From Micromonosporaceae bacterium KJ-029 (GTDB lineage: Bacteria; Actinomycetota; Actinomycetes; Mycobacteriales; Micromonosporaceae), in the NCBI GenBank assembly GCA_005402585.1, contig BIFP01000051.1:354959-418958 (forward strand): a stretch of DNA of 64,000 bases, read 5' to 3'. Position numbers and translations under genes: made by a program. How positions within the stretch are numbered: the first letter of the stretch is position 1; every line of letters begins with the position of its first letter. Shown piece by piece: positions 33,289 to 42,168 of this stretch. The notes beneath the pieces were generated by a model. That model did not search any database, was not told the origin of the DNA, and saw only the letters and a program-made list of their open reading frames with translations.

Positions 33289-34044
33289 TCACCGGCCCAA
33301 CGTCGAACGCAACCCCACCCGCACCAACGCCGCGTGCAACTGCTGCGACAGCGCCACCAACTCCCGCGCCGTCTCCGCCGCCCGGGCCCGCGCCGCCGGA
33401 TCACTCTGCCGCGCCAACGGCGCCACCAACTGCGCGAACAAACCGACCTCCCGGTCCGCCGCCGTCCGGTAACCACGCAGATGACGCGGCTGGAACCCGT
33501 ACACCGCCAGACCCGCCACCGCCCCCGCGATGATCAACGCATCGCCGTCGTACCAACCCGGCGGATCCGACACCACCAGGCCGAGCCGCTCCAACTCACC
33601 CAACGTCGACTCGTCGATCCCGCTACGCGCCACCAACTGCGTCCGGTCGAGCCGTACCTGCGCCGACTCGACCGGCTGCACCGCAGCACGCCCCGGAACC
33701 TCGCCATCAGGACCCACCGCCACCAACGCCGGCCGCGACCGCTCCGGTGCCTCACCGGAGGCATCCCACTGCGCCAACTGCTCACGGATCACCCGCAACG
33801 GCAGATACTGATCACGCTGCGCGGTCAACACGAACCGCAGCCGCGCCACATCATCCCAGCCGTACTTCCGGTAACCCGCCGCCGTACGCTGCGGCTCCAC
33901 CAGGCCCTCAGCCTCGAGAAACCGCAGCTTCGAAATGGTCACGTCGGGAAAATCCGCCCGCAACTGGGTCAGCACCTCGCCGATGCTCATCAACGGCTGG
34001 GCGCGACCCGCCCCGGACGGCGTGGAGGCCGCAGGCTCGTTCAC
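33289..34044 (-). CDS. ftsR: MerR-family regulator FtsR-like
   Basis: 251 residues. The N-terminal MerR domain reads MSIGEVLTQLRADFPDVTISKLRFLEAEGLVEPQRTAAGYRKYGWDDVARLRFVL (about 19-73). The C-terminal region (RTQLVARSGIDESTLGELERLGLVV...) resembles a second winged-helix, typical of the FtsR (Rv1828) group, which activates ftsZ in corynebacteria. Its start overlaps the garA stop by four bases (GTGA/ATGA type), so it is translationally coupled to garA. Confidence 0.9.
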   Translation of the reverse strand: MNEPAASTPSGAGRAQPLMSIGEVLTQLRADFPDVTISKLRFLEAEGLVEPQRTAAGYRKYGWDDVARLRFVLTAQRDQYLPLRVIREQLAQWDASGEAPERSRPALVAVGPDGEVPGRAAVQPVESAQVRLDRTQLVARSGIDESTLGELERLGLVVSDPPGWYDGDALIIAGAVAGLAVYGFQPRHLRGYRTAADREVGLFAQLVAPLARQSDPAARARAAETARELVALSQQLHAALVRVGLRSTLGR

Positions 34045-34493
34045 CCCCGGCCGGCCTCACCCTCCGGGCGCGGACCGGCGATGAACACCACCCGGAACTT
34101 GCCGATCTGCACCTCGTCACCGTTGCTCAAGGTCGCCGCCTCGACCCGCTCCCGGTTCACGTACGTGCCGTTCAAACTGCCCACATCCCGCACCGTGAAC
34201 GTCCCACCATCCCGGTGGAACTCCGCGTGTCGACGCGACACCGTCACATCATCGAGGAAAATGTCACTGTCCGGGTGCCGCCCACTGGTTGTCACATCAT
34301 GATCCAGCAGGAACCGGGCACCCGCGTTCGGACCCCGACGGACCACCAGCAGCGCCATCCCCGGCGGCAGCGAACCGGACATCCGGCTCGGCACCACATC
34401 GGTGTCCGGGCCCTCCAGCGCTTCCTCGAGCGAACCGAGATTGAGCGTCGACGTGACGTCGAGCGGGGGGAACTCGTCGCCTGGGCGAGTCAT
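34041..34493 (-). CDS. garA: FHA-domain protein GarA/OdhI-like
   Basis: 150 residues. The FHA domain spans about 47-135, with GRHPDSDIFLDDVTVSRRHAEF and SLNGTYVN carrying the phosphothreonine-binding residues. The N-terminus holds Thr14 and Thr16 in LDVTSTLNLG, at the place where GarA and OdhI are phosphorylated by Pkn kinases. Unphosphorylated GarA inhibits oxoglutarate dehydrogenase and controls glutamate metabolism. Linkage to gcvH and ftsR matches the mycobacterial order (Rv1826-Rv1828). Confidence 0.92.
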   Translation of the reverse strand: MTRPGDEFPPLDVTSTLNLGSLEEALEGPDTDVVPSRMSGSLPPGMALLVVRRGPNAGARFLLDHDVTTSGRHPDSDIFLDDVTVSRRHAEFHRDGGTFTVRDVGSLNGTYVNRERVEAATLSNGDEVQIGKFRVVFIAGPRPEGEAGRG

Positions 34494-34712
34494 GGGACCA
34501 CCTCACGGATCTGTTTCGGTCGGCGTCGGGGGTCGGCGGGTCTGGCCGCCGGGCTCTCATCCACCCGGCGGCTGGCTCTCCGTGCCCCGAAAGGCTGTCC
34601 GCGACGCTCAACAAAATGGGTTCTCGGTCGACTGGGCGAGCCTAGCCAGCGCCGAAAATCAGGGCAACCGGACGCGCGGCACGGACACCGACCCGCCGGC
34701 ACAAGGAAACGC

Positions 34713-35096
34713 TCAGCTCTCGGTCAGCTCGCGATACGCGGCCGCGGACAACAACCCGTCCAGCACCGCCGGATCCTCCGGAGTGATGACCACCAGCCAA
34801 CCCGCACCGTACGGGTCCGTGTTGATCGCCTCCGGAGTGTCGGTCAACGCCTCGTTGCGCTCCGACACCGTACCGGCCACCGGCGCGTAGATCTCCGACA
34901 CGCTCTTGGTCGACTCGATCTCACCCAACGACTCACCGGCCGCGACCACCGCACCCGACTCCGGCAACTGCACATACACGATGTCGCCAAGAGCATCCTG
35001 CGCGAAATGAGTGATACCGACCCGCACGGCACCGCCGTCGGCCGCGGCAACCCACTCGTGCTCAGCGGTGTAACGCAGATCCTCAGGAATCACCAA
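34713..35096 (-). CDS. gcvH: Glycine cleavage system H protein
   Basis: 127 residues. GcvH carries lipoate, shuttling the aminomethyl group from GcvP to GcvT. The lipoyl Lys64 lies in EIESTKSVSEIYAPVAG, and YTAEHEWV and AGWLVVI are typical. It is placed between the DUF881 gene and garA on the minus strand. The 219-base region downstream, before garA, may hold a separate garA promoter. The ATG at 35096 is the only sensible start. Confidence 0.96.
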   Translation of the reverse strand: MVIPEDLRYTAEHEWVAAADGGAVRVGITHFAQDALGDIVYVQLPESGAVVAAGESLGEIESTKSVSEIYAPVAGTVSERNEALTDTPEAINTDPYGAGWLVVITPEDPAVLDGLLSAAAYRELTES

Positions 35097-35147
35097 AGCG
35101 TCCTCATCCGTCGCGACACCGGACCAACCGGTGCCGGCCCCGCCGGC

Positions 35148-36104
35148 CTAGGCGACCGGACGGGCGTGTTCCAGCGTGCTCGGCACGTGCAGCGCCGAAA
35201 CCTCGGCAACCTCACGATCCTCAACGATCACGTTACCGCCGTCCCCTGCGACCGACGCGACCACCCCGCCCGGAATGTTCAACGCCGTACGCATCGTCGA
35301 CGGATCACCGATCACCGTGATCGTGAACGGACCCGTCAACCGACGCCCGTCCACGATCAGCGACCCGTTCTCCCCGTCCAGGAAGTACGTCGACGCCACA
35401 ATCCGCACCGACGCGCGGTCACCACCGGAGATCTGCATCGCCTCCGCGCCGGCCCCCCGCAACTCCTGCACCGCGTCCAGCACCCGGATCGCCGAGATCG
35501 GCTTCGAACCCGCCAGAAACCGCACCGCCAGACCCGGACCCTGCGCCGGCAACGTACCCGCCAGGATCCCCAACTCGTCGGCCCGCCGGGTCGCCTCCTC
35601 CAGCGCCGCCTGACGCCCCTGCTCACCCGAGCGCAACTGCCGCTGACTGTCCTCCAGCGCCGAGATGTCCTGACGCAGCCGGTTCTCCCGCGCCTCCAGG
35701 TCGTACAGGATCCGGACCAGGTCCTCCTGCCGCGCCGCCGCCAACGACGAATCCGTCGACGTCGTCTTCAACTGCACCGCCAGGGTGAAACCCAACAACG
35801 CCAGCAACACAGCGATCATCACCGCCGCCGAACTGAACCGCCGCCACGGCGCCGCAGCCGGCCCCGCCGACGCGACCGCCGACGCCTCATCGGCCCGCTC
35901 GCCATCGTCGGTTACCGGGTCGTCGGTCGACTCAGCCGGCTCGGCGTCGTCCGCCTCCGGTCGCCCCTGCGGCGACAACGGACTCAGCTCGTCCGGATCC
36001 GGCGCGTCCGGCCGCGGATCCGGCTCCCCCGCCGGACCACCCGGCCGCACCGGACCCGCCGGCTGCGGCCACCCCGTACCCGTCTCGGTGTGCTCGTCAC
36101 TCAC
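35148..36104 (-). CDS. DUF881 family membrane protein (first copy)
   Basis: 318 residues. A Pro/Asp-rich cytoplasmic tail of about 85 residues leads to one membrane helix (FSSAAVMIAVLLALLGFTLAVQL, about 89-111). A coiled coil follows (DLVRILYDLEARENRLRQDISALEDSQRQLRSGEQGRQ), and then the DUF881 domain. The family stands in the pgsA-sbp-gcvH neighbourhood of actinobacteria and may act in division or wall growth, but the function is not established. It is the orthologue by position of Rv1825. Confidence 0.88.
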   Translation of the reverse strand: MSDEHTETGTGWPQPAGPVRPGGPAGEPDPRPDAPDPDELSPLSPQGRPEADDAEPAESTDDPVTDDGERADEASAVASAGPAAAPWRRFSSAAVMIAVLLALLGFTLAVQLKTTSTDSSLAAARQEDLVRILYDLEARENRLRQDISALEDSQRQLRSGEQGRQAALEEATRRADELGILAGTLPAQGPGLAVRFLAGSKPISAIRVLDAVQELRGAGAEAMQISGGDRASVRIVASTYFLDGENGSLIVDGRRLTGPFTITVIGDPSTMRTALNIPGGVVASVAGDGGNVIVEDREVAEVSALHVPSTLEHARPVA

Positions 36105-36113
36105 GCCACAAAC

Positions 36114-36446
36114 CTACGCCCGGAACAGGTGCCGGCGGATCGCCGCCACGTTGCCGAAGATACGCACCCCCAGCACGACCACCACACCGGTGGACAACTG
36201 CCCGCCCACCCCCAGCTGGTCACCCAGGTACACGATCAGCGCGGCCACCAGCACGTTCGAGATGAACGACACCACGAACTGCTTGTCGTCGAAGATCCGG
36301 TCCAGCTTCGCCCGAACCCCGCCGAACACGGCGTCCAGCGCGGCCACCACCGCGATCGGCAGGTACGGCTGCAACGCCGCCGGCACCGTAGGGTCCAGCC
36401 ACAGACCGAGCCCTACACCGGCCAGCAGGGCCACCACCGCGATCAT
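36114..36446 (-). CDS. sbp: Small basic protein (DUF1290), membrane
   Basis: 110 residues with three predicted membrane helices: IAVVALLAGVGLGLWL, LPIAVVAALDAVFGGVRAKLD and FISNVLVAALIVYLGDQLGVGGQL. The FGGVRAKLDRIFDDKQFVVSFISN block is the DUF1290 signature. It is the mycobacterial Rv1824 homologue by position. Its start overlaps the stop of the upstream DUF881 gene by four bases, so translation is coupled. Function unknown; conserved next to DUF881 genes in Gram-positive bacteria. Confidence 0.92.
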   Translation of the reverse strand: MIAVVALLAGVGLGLWLDPTVPAALQPYLPIAVVAALDAVFGGVRAKLDRIFDDKQFVVSFISNVLVAALIVYLGDQLGVGGQLSTGVVVVLGVRIFGNVAAIRRHLFRA

Positions 36447-37363
36447 CGACCACCTCCGGAGGGACTAGGGGACGTACCCGAGCCGGACGACCCGTCACGG
36501 CCCGACGGTGACGCGCTCGGACTCACCGCAGGCTCCGCGTAGCGTAGCCGCGGCTCAGGAGCAGCCGGCAGGGTGAGGTCATCGGCGTCCCGCACCGCGA
36601 ACGACAACCCGGTGTCCTGCGCCACCTTGCGCATCGTCAACGCGCTGCGACTGCCCTCGTACCGTTTACGCATCGAACCCGGACCGATCGCCGACACCTC
36701 GTACGGCCCGGTCACCGGCCGGAAGTCCACCAGGATCGCCTGACCCGCGGAACGGATCGTCGAGGTCGCCGTCAACCGCTGCCCGTTGATCGCGATCGCC
36801 TCCGCCCCGACGCCCCACAGGTCGTTGGCCACCCCCTGCAGGTCGCTGTAGATCACCCGGGACGGGCCGACGTTGCCGCCGCTGAGAGCGTCCTGACCTG
36901 CCGGCGCGTCCGCCAGCCGCACCACCACACCGTCGCCGCGCACCCGGCCCAGGCCGGTGCTCGCCTCCAGGTCCCGCAGCCGCGCCGCCTGCGAACCACC
37001 CAGCGCTGCCTCCCGCTCGCGGTTGACCTCCTCGCGCAGCACGTCAGCCCGCTCCGACAACGCGTCCGTCTCACCCTGCCGCTGCTTGATCTGCGCCACC
37101 AACCCGGAACGGGCCTGCGCACGCCCCGGCTCCTCGGCAATCGTCTGCCGGTAGGCCACCACGCACAGGAAGCCCAGCAGCACGACGACCGCCAGGCTCG
37201 CCGGACCCACCGACCAGCCCGGCCGCGCCGGCTGCCCCGTCCTCGCGCGCCGAGCCGCCGCGTCGGCGTAACCCGGATCCAGTGGGTTGCGGAACAGCTC
37301 GGTGAGGAAATCCGGGGTGTAGACCCGCCCGCCCCGCCGACCCGTGCCGGGATCGTCGCTCAT
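36443..37363 (-). CDS. DUF881 family membrane protein (second copy)
   Basis: 306 residues. One membrane helix (VGPASLAVVVLLGFLCVVAYR, about 50-70) is followed by a coiled coil (GLVAQIKQRQGETDALSERADVLREEVNREREAAL) and the DUF881 domain (VYSDLQGVANDLWGVGAEAIAINGQRL...). The C-terminal 30 residues are a Ser/Gly/Pro tail. The ATG at 37363 follows GGAG; the frame continues upstream without conserved residues. It matches Rv1823. The pairing with the first DUF881 gene flanking sbp suggests one membrane complex. Confidence 0.88.
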   Translation of the reverse strand: MSDDPGTGRRGGRVYTPDFLTELFRNPLDPGYADAAARRARTGQPARPGWSVGPASLAVVVLLGFLCVVAYRQTIAEEPGRAQARSGLVAQIKQRQGETDALSERADVLREEVNREREAALGGSQAARLRDLEASTGLGRVRGDGVVVRLADAPAGQDALSGGNVGPSRVIYSDLQGVANDLWGVGAEAIAINGQRLTATSTIRSAGQAILVDFRPVTGPYEVSAIGPGSMRKRYEGSRSALTMRKVAQDTGLSFAVRDADDLTLPAAPEPRLRYAEPAVSPSASPSGRDGSSGSGTSPSPSGGGR

Positions 37364-37430
37364 GACGGCGCTCCGCTTCGCTTCGTGCCGCCATGAGGCA
37401 CCAGCGCACTGAGCCCGATGATCCGCTCGT

Positions 37431-38069
37431 TCATGCCGCCGCTCCTTGACCACGTGCCGCCCGCACCAGCTGCCGTGCCTGGATCACGTAGAGCGCACCG
37501 GCCACCCAGTAGAGCACCAACCCCCACCACGCCAGGGCCCAGCCCACCGCGCCCGCCACCGTCGCGGCGGCCGGCACCGCGGCGGCCAGCAACAGGATCG
37601 GAAAGGCCGCCAGTAGCAGGAAGGTGGCGGTCTTGCCGACGTAGTGCACCGGCGGGGGCCCGTAGCCGTGCCGGCGCAGCACCGCCAGGGACCCGAGCAA
37701 CAGCAGTTCCCGGGCCAGCAGGGCGGCGGTGAACTGCCAGGGCACCACCTCGCGGACGGTGAAGGCGATCAGGGTGGCGAGGATGTACAGCCGGTCGGCG
37801 AGTGGGTCGAGCAACTCACCGAGGCGGCTGACCTGCCGCAGCCGGCGGGCGATCCAGCCGTCGACCCAGTCGCTGGTGCCGCCGATGGCCAGCACCACGA
37901 TCGCCGCCACGTCGGCGCGGACGACGAGGAACAGGTACAGGAAGAGTGGTACGCCCAGCAGGCGTACGAAGCTGATCAGGTTCGGCAGGGTCAGCACCCG
38001 GTCCTCGGGCTGCGGTCCTCCGGCGTCGGGGGCCTGCGGTTGCTCTGCCCGAGCGGGCCGACGCGACAC
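37431..38069 (-). CDS. CDP-alcohol phosphatidyltransferase (PgsA-like)
   Basis: 212 residues with several membrane helices. The CDP-alcohol motif is complete: SDWVDGWIARRLRQVSRLGELLDPLADRL fits D-x2-D-G-x2-A-R-x8-G-x3-D-x3-D. Such enzymes make phosphatidylglycerol-phosphate, cardiolipin or phosphatidylinositol precursors; position matches mycobacterial Rv1822 (pgsA2). The GTG at 38069 follows GGAGGAGG, and the frame beyond it has no conserved residues. The first 35 residues are a polar extension. Confidence 0.9.
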   Translation of the reverse strand: MSRRPARAEQPQAPDAGGPQPEDRVLTLPNLISFVRLLGVPLFLYLFLVVRADVAAIVVLAIGGTSDWVDGWIARRLRQVSRLGELLDPLADRLYILATLIAFTVREVVPWQFTAALLARELLLLGSLAVLRRHGYGPPPVHYVGKTATFLLLAAFPILLLAAAVPAAATVAGAVGWALAWWGLVLYWVAGALYVIQARQLVRAARGQGAAA

Positions 38070-38313
38070 CGATCCTCCTCCACGACACGCTCGACCACCC
38101 GCGACCCTGGTCCGCCGTGGGTGTCGTACGCCCTGTCGGGCCGGCTGGCGCCGGCGCCCCCTGCGATCCCGATCCGGGATCTCCCCTGGCCCCGCCGTCC
38201 ACCGTCGATGATCACGGCCGGCCGGATGCGCTGCCACTATATCGGGCTCGCCCGACGCTTTCGCTGCCCAGCGCCGCCGTGCTGGATCGTGGATCGGATG
38301 TTCTGTGACGGGC

Positions 38314-38340
38314 GTCACCACCCGTATGGCATCCTAGGAT
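38314..38340. repeat. 27-bp shared motif, copy 1
   Basis: The sequence starts GTCACCACCCGTATGGC and ends in the palindrome ATCCTAGGAT. It is 25 of 27 bases identical to a segment at 60621-60647, also intergenic. Here it sits between pgsA-like and MarR genes, about 245 bases upstream of the pgsA-like start; just before it lies a GTGAC/GTCAC inverted repeat. It may be a promoter or operator of a shared regulon. Confidence 0.6.
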
Positions 38341-38358
38341 GGATGGTTGCGCCGGGCG

Positions 38359-38817
38359 TCAGGCGCTCCGGGTCGAGGCATCCGGCGGCTCGGCGACCCC
38401 CGCCGCCTGCCCGAACGCCAGCAGGGCGCGTAACAGATCCTGCTGCACCCGTACCGGCATCCGGTCCAGCACGACCCGCACCGCCTCGTGCCGACGCGCC
38501 CGCAGCTCCCCCAGCAGCGCCTGCGCCGCCGTGGTCGGCACCAGGCGCACCTCGCGGCGGTCCCGCGGGTCGGGCATCCGGCGCAGCAGGCCCATCGCCT
38601 CCAGCCGGTCACACAGCCGGCTGGCCGAGGAGGGTACGACGTCCAGCAACTCGGCCAGACCGTTGACGTTGGTCTCCGGCCGGCTGGTCAGCAGTGACAG
38701 CACCCGCAGCTGGGTCGGCGAGACGGCGAGCCGATGGCGGGAGACCGCGGAGTCGAGCACACCCACCAGCGTCTCGGCGGCCGCGTCGATCGACGCGGCG
38801 AGATCCGGTCGCTCCAC
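38359..38817 (-). CDS. MarR-family transcriptional regulator
   Basis: 152 residues. The winged helix is LAVSPTQLRVLSLLTSRPETNVNGLAELLDVVPSSASRLCDRLEAMGLLRRMPDPRDRREVRLVPTTAAQALLGELRARR (about 29-110), with the wing motif DPRDRREVRL. The GTG at 38817 has AGGGGA upstream and begins at the conserved helix; the frame extends further without conserved residues. It follows the SpoIIE phosphatase gene by 52 bases on the same strand, so they may share a transcript. The target genes are not evident. Confidence 0.9.
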   Translation of the reverse strand: MERPDLAASIDAAAETLVGVLDSAVSRHRLAVSPTQLRVLSLLTSRPETNVNGLAELLDVVPSSASRLCDRLEAMGLLRRMPDPRDRREVRLVPTTAAQALLGELRARRHEAVRVVLDRMPVRVQQDLLRALLAFGQAAGVAEPPDASTRSA

Positions 38818-38869
38818 GCGATGTCCCCTGCGATCGTCCCGCTGGTTCTGCCTCACCCGACGCCGGCTG

Positions 38870-40048
38870 TCAGTCCCCCGCCCGGCCGGCGGCACCGCGC
38901 CAGTCCAGGCAGACGACGACGGCGTCGTCACGCAGATCGGCGTCCGCGTGGAAGGCCTGCAACTCGCGCATCACCGTACCAACCGCCTCGGCCGGCGGCT
39001 GCAACCGCGTGGCCCGCATCGACCGGGCCATCGCCCGCTCGCCGTACGTCTCCCGGCCGCTCGGATCGGCGGCCCACACCCCGTCGGAGACGACGAACAA
39101 CCGGTCCCCCGGGTCGAGGTCGAACTCCTGCAGGTCGTAGCGGGTCTCGGCGAACATGCCCAACGGCAGCTGCTGCTCCAGCGTGACCCGGGAAACGGTG
39201 CCGCCCCGCAGCCGCATCAGGTGCGGCGAGCCGGCGTCCACCGCCCGCACCCGCCCGGTGGCACAGTCCAGTTCGAGCAGGACCGTCGCCACGTGCCGAT
39301 GCCCCCGGTGCTGGTAGTAGACGGTGTCGGAGGCGAGTTCCGCCTGTTCCACCAGCCCGCCGCCGGAGCGGCGGGCATTACGCATCGCGTTCACCGTCAC
39401 CGCGGTCAGCAGGGCCGCGCTGAGTCCGATGCCGTCACCGTTGAGCACGGTGACGGTGAGCTGACCGTCGTCCAGGGACCAGTCGAAGTGGTCCCCGCCG
39501 ACCGTGTACGCCGGTTCCAGCTGCCCCGCCAACTGGAACGAGCCGTGGCTGACGCTGCGTCCGGGCAGCAGGTCCCACTGCAGCTCGGCGGCCATGCTCA
39601 GCCGCTCCTGTCGCCGGGCCCGCCGGTAGCGGTCGGTCTCCCGGTCGGCCGCGCGCAGCGCCAGGGCCACCTCGCCGGCGATGTCCGCCGCCCGCCGGAC
39701 GACCGTCTCCTGCGGCGCCTCGGGCAGCTCGACCATCAGCACGCCCAGCCGTTCGCCCCACACCGACAGCGGCAGGTAGAGCCGGCACCGGTCGTCCTCG
39801 CCGAGGTCCCGGACCGGCTGCTGGCTGCTGAAGCAGCGCTGGACCAGTTCCTGGACGGCCTCGGCGGCGGCCTGCGGCTGCCGCGAGTCGAGCACCGGCC
39901 AGAGCCCGCTGATCCGGTAGTCGGCGACGAACACGGCGGTGCCCGACGCCCCCAGGACGGACCGGATGGCCCGGTCGGCTGCCTCGACCACCCGGTCGGG
40001 CGGGGCCTCGCGCAGGGCGCGGGAAACTCCCGCGGGGGCATCCGCCAT
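38870..40048 (-). CDS. GAF-SpoIIE (PP2C) phosphatase
   Basis: 392 residues. An N-terminal GAF-like sensor (about 20-140) leads through a linker helix to a SpoIIE/RsbU phosphatase domain from about residue 160. Phosphatase motifs: QLAGQLEPAYTVGGDHFDWSLDDGQLTVTVLNGDGIG (metal-binding Asp residues), VDAGSPHLMRLRGG and FVVSDGVWAAD. Such enzymes usually dephosphorylate anti-anti-sigma proteins in general-stress pathways; no partner is adjacent. The ATG at 40048 follows GGAGGA. Confidence 0.9.
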   Translation of the reverse strand: MADAPAGVSRALREAPPDRVVEAADRAIRSVLGASGTAVFVADYRISGLWPVLDSRQPQAAAEAVQELVQRCFSSQQPVRDLGEDDRCRLYLPLSVWGERLGVLMVELPEAPQETVVRRAADIAGEVALALRAADRETDRYRRARRQERLSMAAELQWDLLPGRSVSHGSFQLAGQLEPAYTVGGDHFDWSLDDGQLTVTVLNGDGIGLSAALLTAVTVNAMRNARRSGGGLVEQAELASDTVYYQHRGHRHVATVLLELDCATGRVRAVDAGSPHLMRLRGGTVSRVTLEQQLPLGMFAETRYDLQEFDLDPGDRLFVVSDGVWAADPSGRETYGERAMARSMRATRLQPPAEAVGTVMRELQAFHADADLRDDAVVVCLDWRGAAGRAGD

Positions 40049-40109
40049 GACCATCCTCCGAAATACTTGCTCTGGGGCAAGCATCATACGGAGGCAGGTC
40101 CGACCATGG

Positions 40110-40856
40110 TCACCCGGCCGACCGCACCGCCACCGCGCCGTGGAAGGCGTCCGGCACCCGCACCGGTGGACCGTCCGGCCGCCAGTCGGTGACCGGGACG
40201 ATGCCGTCCGAGGTGGGCGTCCACCGGCCGAGCAACGGCCGGAACGACGCCGGCGGACGCATCCGGAAGGCCGGACCCATCATGGCCAGCGCCTCGGGAT
40301 GGCCGGCCAACTCCTCGGTGTCGAAGTCGATCGCCAGGTGGCTGCCCGGCGCCGTCGCCGCGTACAGCTCGTCGAGGGTGTGGGCGAGGGTCTCGTCGTC
40401 GAGGAAGGCGGCCAGGCCGAGGAACACCACCCCTACCGGCCGCCGGCCCCACCCGGGCACGAAACGGTGCAGCAGCGCCGGGTCCACCGTGCCGATGTCC
40501 GTGGCGTCGCCGAAGCCGTAGCCCGCCCGGTCGCTGCCGGCCAGGATGCGTTGTCCAAGGCGGATGGTCACCGGATCCACGTCGGTGTAGAGCACCGTCG
40601 CGTCACCGACGGCCTCGTGCGCGTTGCCCATGGTCGGCACCCCGGCACCGAAGACCAGGAAACTGTCCACACCGGTGGCGGCGATCGCGCGTACCGCCCG
40701 ACCGAGGAAGGCACGCAGGGCCCGGAAAATCGGGGCGCACGGCCCGTACGCCTGCTCGAAGGCGCGGGCGGCGGCCACGTCCACGGGGTAGTGATGCTCA
40801 CCACCGAGCCAGAAGTCGATCATCCGTGCGGTACTCGGCTGGTCGGGCTCCACCAT
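40110..40856 (-). CDS. DUF574 SAM-dependent methyltransferase-like protein
   Basis: 248 residues. PSTARMIDFWLGGEHHYPVDVAAARAF at the start, then FLVFGAGVPTMGNAHEAV and VLYTDVDPVTIRLG, match the actinobacterial DUF574 (S-adenosyl methyltransferase) family. The usual glycine-rich SAM loop reads FGAGVPT, and an acidic residue ends the next strand (YTDVDP). Members are abundant in actinomycetes but their substrates are unknown. The ATG at 40856 lies about nine bases after GGGAGGGAG; upstream sequence in frame has no conserved residues. Confidence 0.85.
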   Translation of the reverse strand: MVEPDQPSTARMIDFWLGGEHHYPVDVAAARAFEQAYGPCAPIFRALRAFLGRAVRAIAATGVDSFLVFGAGVPTMGNAHEAVGDATVLYTDVDPVTIRLGQRILAGSDRAGYGFGDATDIGTVDPALLHRFVPGWGRRPVGVVFLGLAAFLDDETLAHTLDELYAATAPGSHLAIDFDTEELAGHPEALAMMGPAFRMRPPASFRPLLGRWTPTSDGIVPVTDWRPDGPPVRVPDAFHGAVAVRSAG

Positions 40857-40994
40857 CGACGACGCTCCCTCCCCAGGCGCTCGCCGCCAGCGTACCGACC
40901 CTGTGCCGCTGGCCGGTATCGCCCCGCTGACCACCGTCGGCCGCGATACTGACCCAAACCGGTTCCGATACCGACCCACAGCCGGGAGGTGACG

Positions 40995-41876
40995 GTGAAC
41001 TCGGCCAACGGCGCGGCGGTGGTGGTCGGCGTGGACGGCGCCGAACCGTCCCTCGCCGCGGTACGGCTCGCCGCCGCGGAGGCGGCCCGACGGCAGCTGC
41101 CGCTGCGGGTGGTGCACGCCTTCATCTGGCCGCTGCTGCGCTCACCGGTCCGGCCGGCCACCGACGGTCCACCCGGCGGAGGGCTGCGGGAACAGGCCGA
41201 GCAACTGGTCGCCGCGGCGGTCGACGAGGCCGAGGCGACCGCACCGGGGCTGCGGATCACCGGCGAGATCGTCGACGGCGAGCCCGGCGCGGTGCTGCTC
41301 GACGAGGCGCCCGCCGCCGCGATGATCGTGCTCGGCGACCGGGGACTGGGCGGGCTCACCGCCGTGGTGGTCGGCTCGGTCGCGGTCAAGGTGGCCGCGC
41401 ACGCCGACTGCCCGGTGCTGGTGGCCCGCGGCGTGCCGCACGCCGACGGGCCGGTGGTGGTTGGTGTGGACGGCACGGACCTGTCCGGCCGGGCCGTCGA
41501 GTTCGCCGTACGGACCGCCGCCCTGCGTGGCGCGGCGGTCGTCGCGGCGCACGCCTACCGGCACCCGGTCTCCACCGGGCCCGGCGACATGCAACCCCTG
41601 GTGTACGACGAGTCGGACCTGCGGGCCGACGAGGAGCGGGCGGCCGCCGAGGCCGTCGCCGGGCTGGCCGAGCGGTACCCGGAGGTGCCGATCACCCGGG
41701 AGACGGTACGCGGTCGCGCCCCGAAGGTGCTCACCGAAGCCTCCCGCCGGGCGCAACTGCTGGTGGTGGGGGGTCAGGGGCGCGGTGAGCTGACCGGGTT
41801 GCTGCTCGGGTCGGTGAGTCAGGCGGTACTGCACCACAGCCACTGCCCGGTCGCGGTGGTCCGCGCGTCGCGGTGA
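40995..41876 (+). CDS. Universal stress protein, two Usp domains
   Basis: 293 residues with two tandem UspA domains. The ATP-binding motif appears in both: VLGDRGLGGLTAVVVGSVAVKVAAHADCPVLVA (about 112-144) and VVGGQGRGELTGLLLGSVSQAVLHHSHCPVAVVR (C-terminal). Each domain starts VVVGVDG. Two-domain Usps in actinobacteria respond to hypoxia and stress. The GTG at 40995 follows GGGAGG by five bases; the GTG at 40989 is possible. It is divergent from the DUF574 gene. Confidence 0.92.
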   Translation: MNSANGAAVVVGVDGAEPSLAAVRLAAAEAARRQLPLRVVHAFIWPLLRSPVRPATDGPPGGGLREQAEQLVAAAVDEAEATAPGLRITGEIVDGEPGAVLLDEAPAAAMIVLGDRGLGGLTAVVVGSVAVKVAAHADCPVLVARGVPHADGPVVVGVDGTDLSGRAVEFAVRTAALRGAAVVAAHAYRHPVSTGPGDMQPLVYDESDLRADEERAAAEAVAGLAERYPEVPITRETVRGRAPKVLTEASRRAQLLVVGGQGRGELTGLLLGSVSQAVLHHSHCPVAVVRASR

Positions 41877-41955
41877 GCGGCCCGGTGGGGTTGGTCGCGG
41901 TCCAGGCGGGTAGACGGGCCGCGTACGCCACCGGCGACGACCAGAGGAGACAGCG

Positions 41956-42168
41956 ATGCCAGGACCACGGCCCGGCAGCAACGCCTACGACAAGCAACGC
42001 GCCCGGATCCGCAACGCGATCGACGACTCAGGTCGGCACTCGCCGGACCAGAAGGCCAACGAGACCGCCAACCGGATCCTCCAGGAGGACCGGGGTCAGC
42101 GTGGCGTCGTCCGGGGCGAACGCACCTACGGCCCGAAGGGCAACCGCGAACCCGGTGACCCGAAGTGA
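41956..42168 (+). CDS. Small hydrophilic conserved protein
   Basis: 70 residues starting MPGPRPGSNAYDKQRARIRNAIDDSGRHSPDQKANETANRILQEDRG. It is highly charged, probably helical in the middle, with a disordered Gly/Pro tail. I do not recognise a named domain, although the pattern resembles small actinobacterial stress or chromatin-associated proteins. AGGAGA precedes the ATG. Its stop overlaps the start of the following membrane-protein gene by four bases, so the two are coupled. Confidence 0.75.
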   Translation: MPGPRPGSNAYDKQRARIRNAIDDSGRHSPDQKANETANRILQEDRGQRGVVRGERTYGPKGNREPGDPK

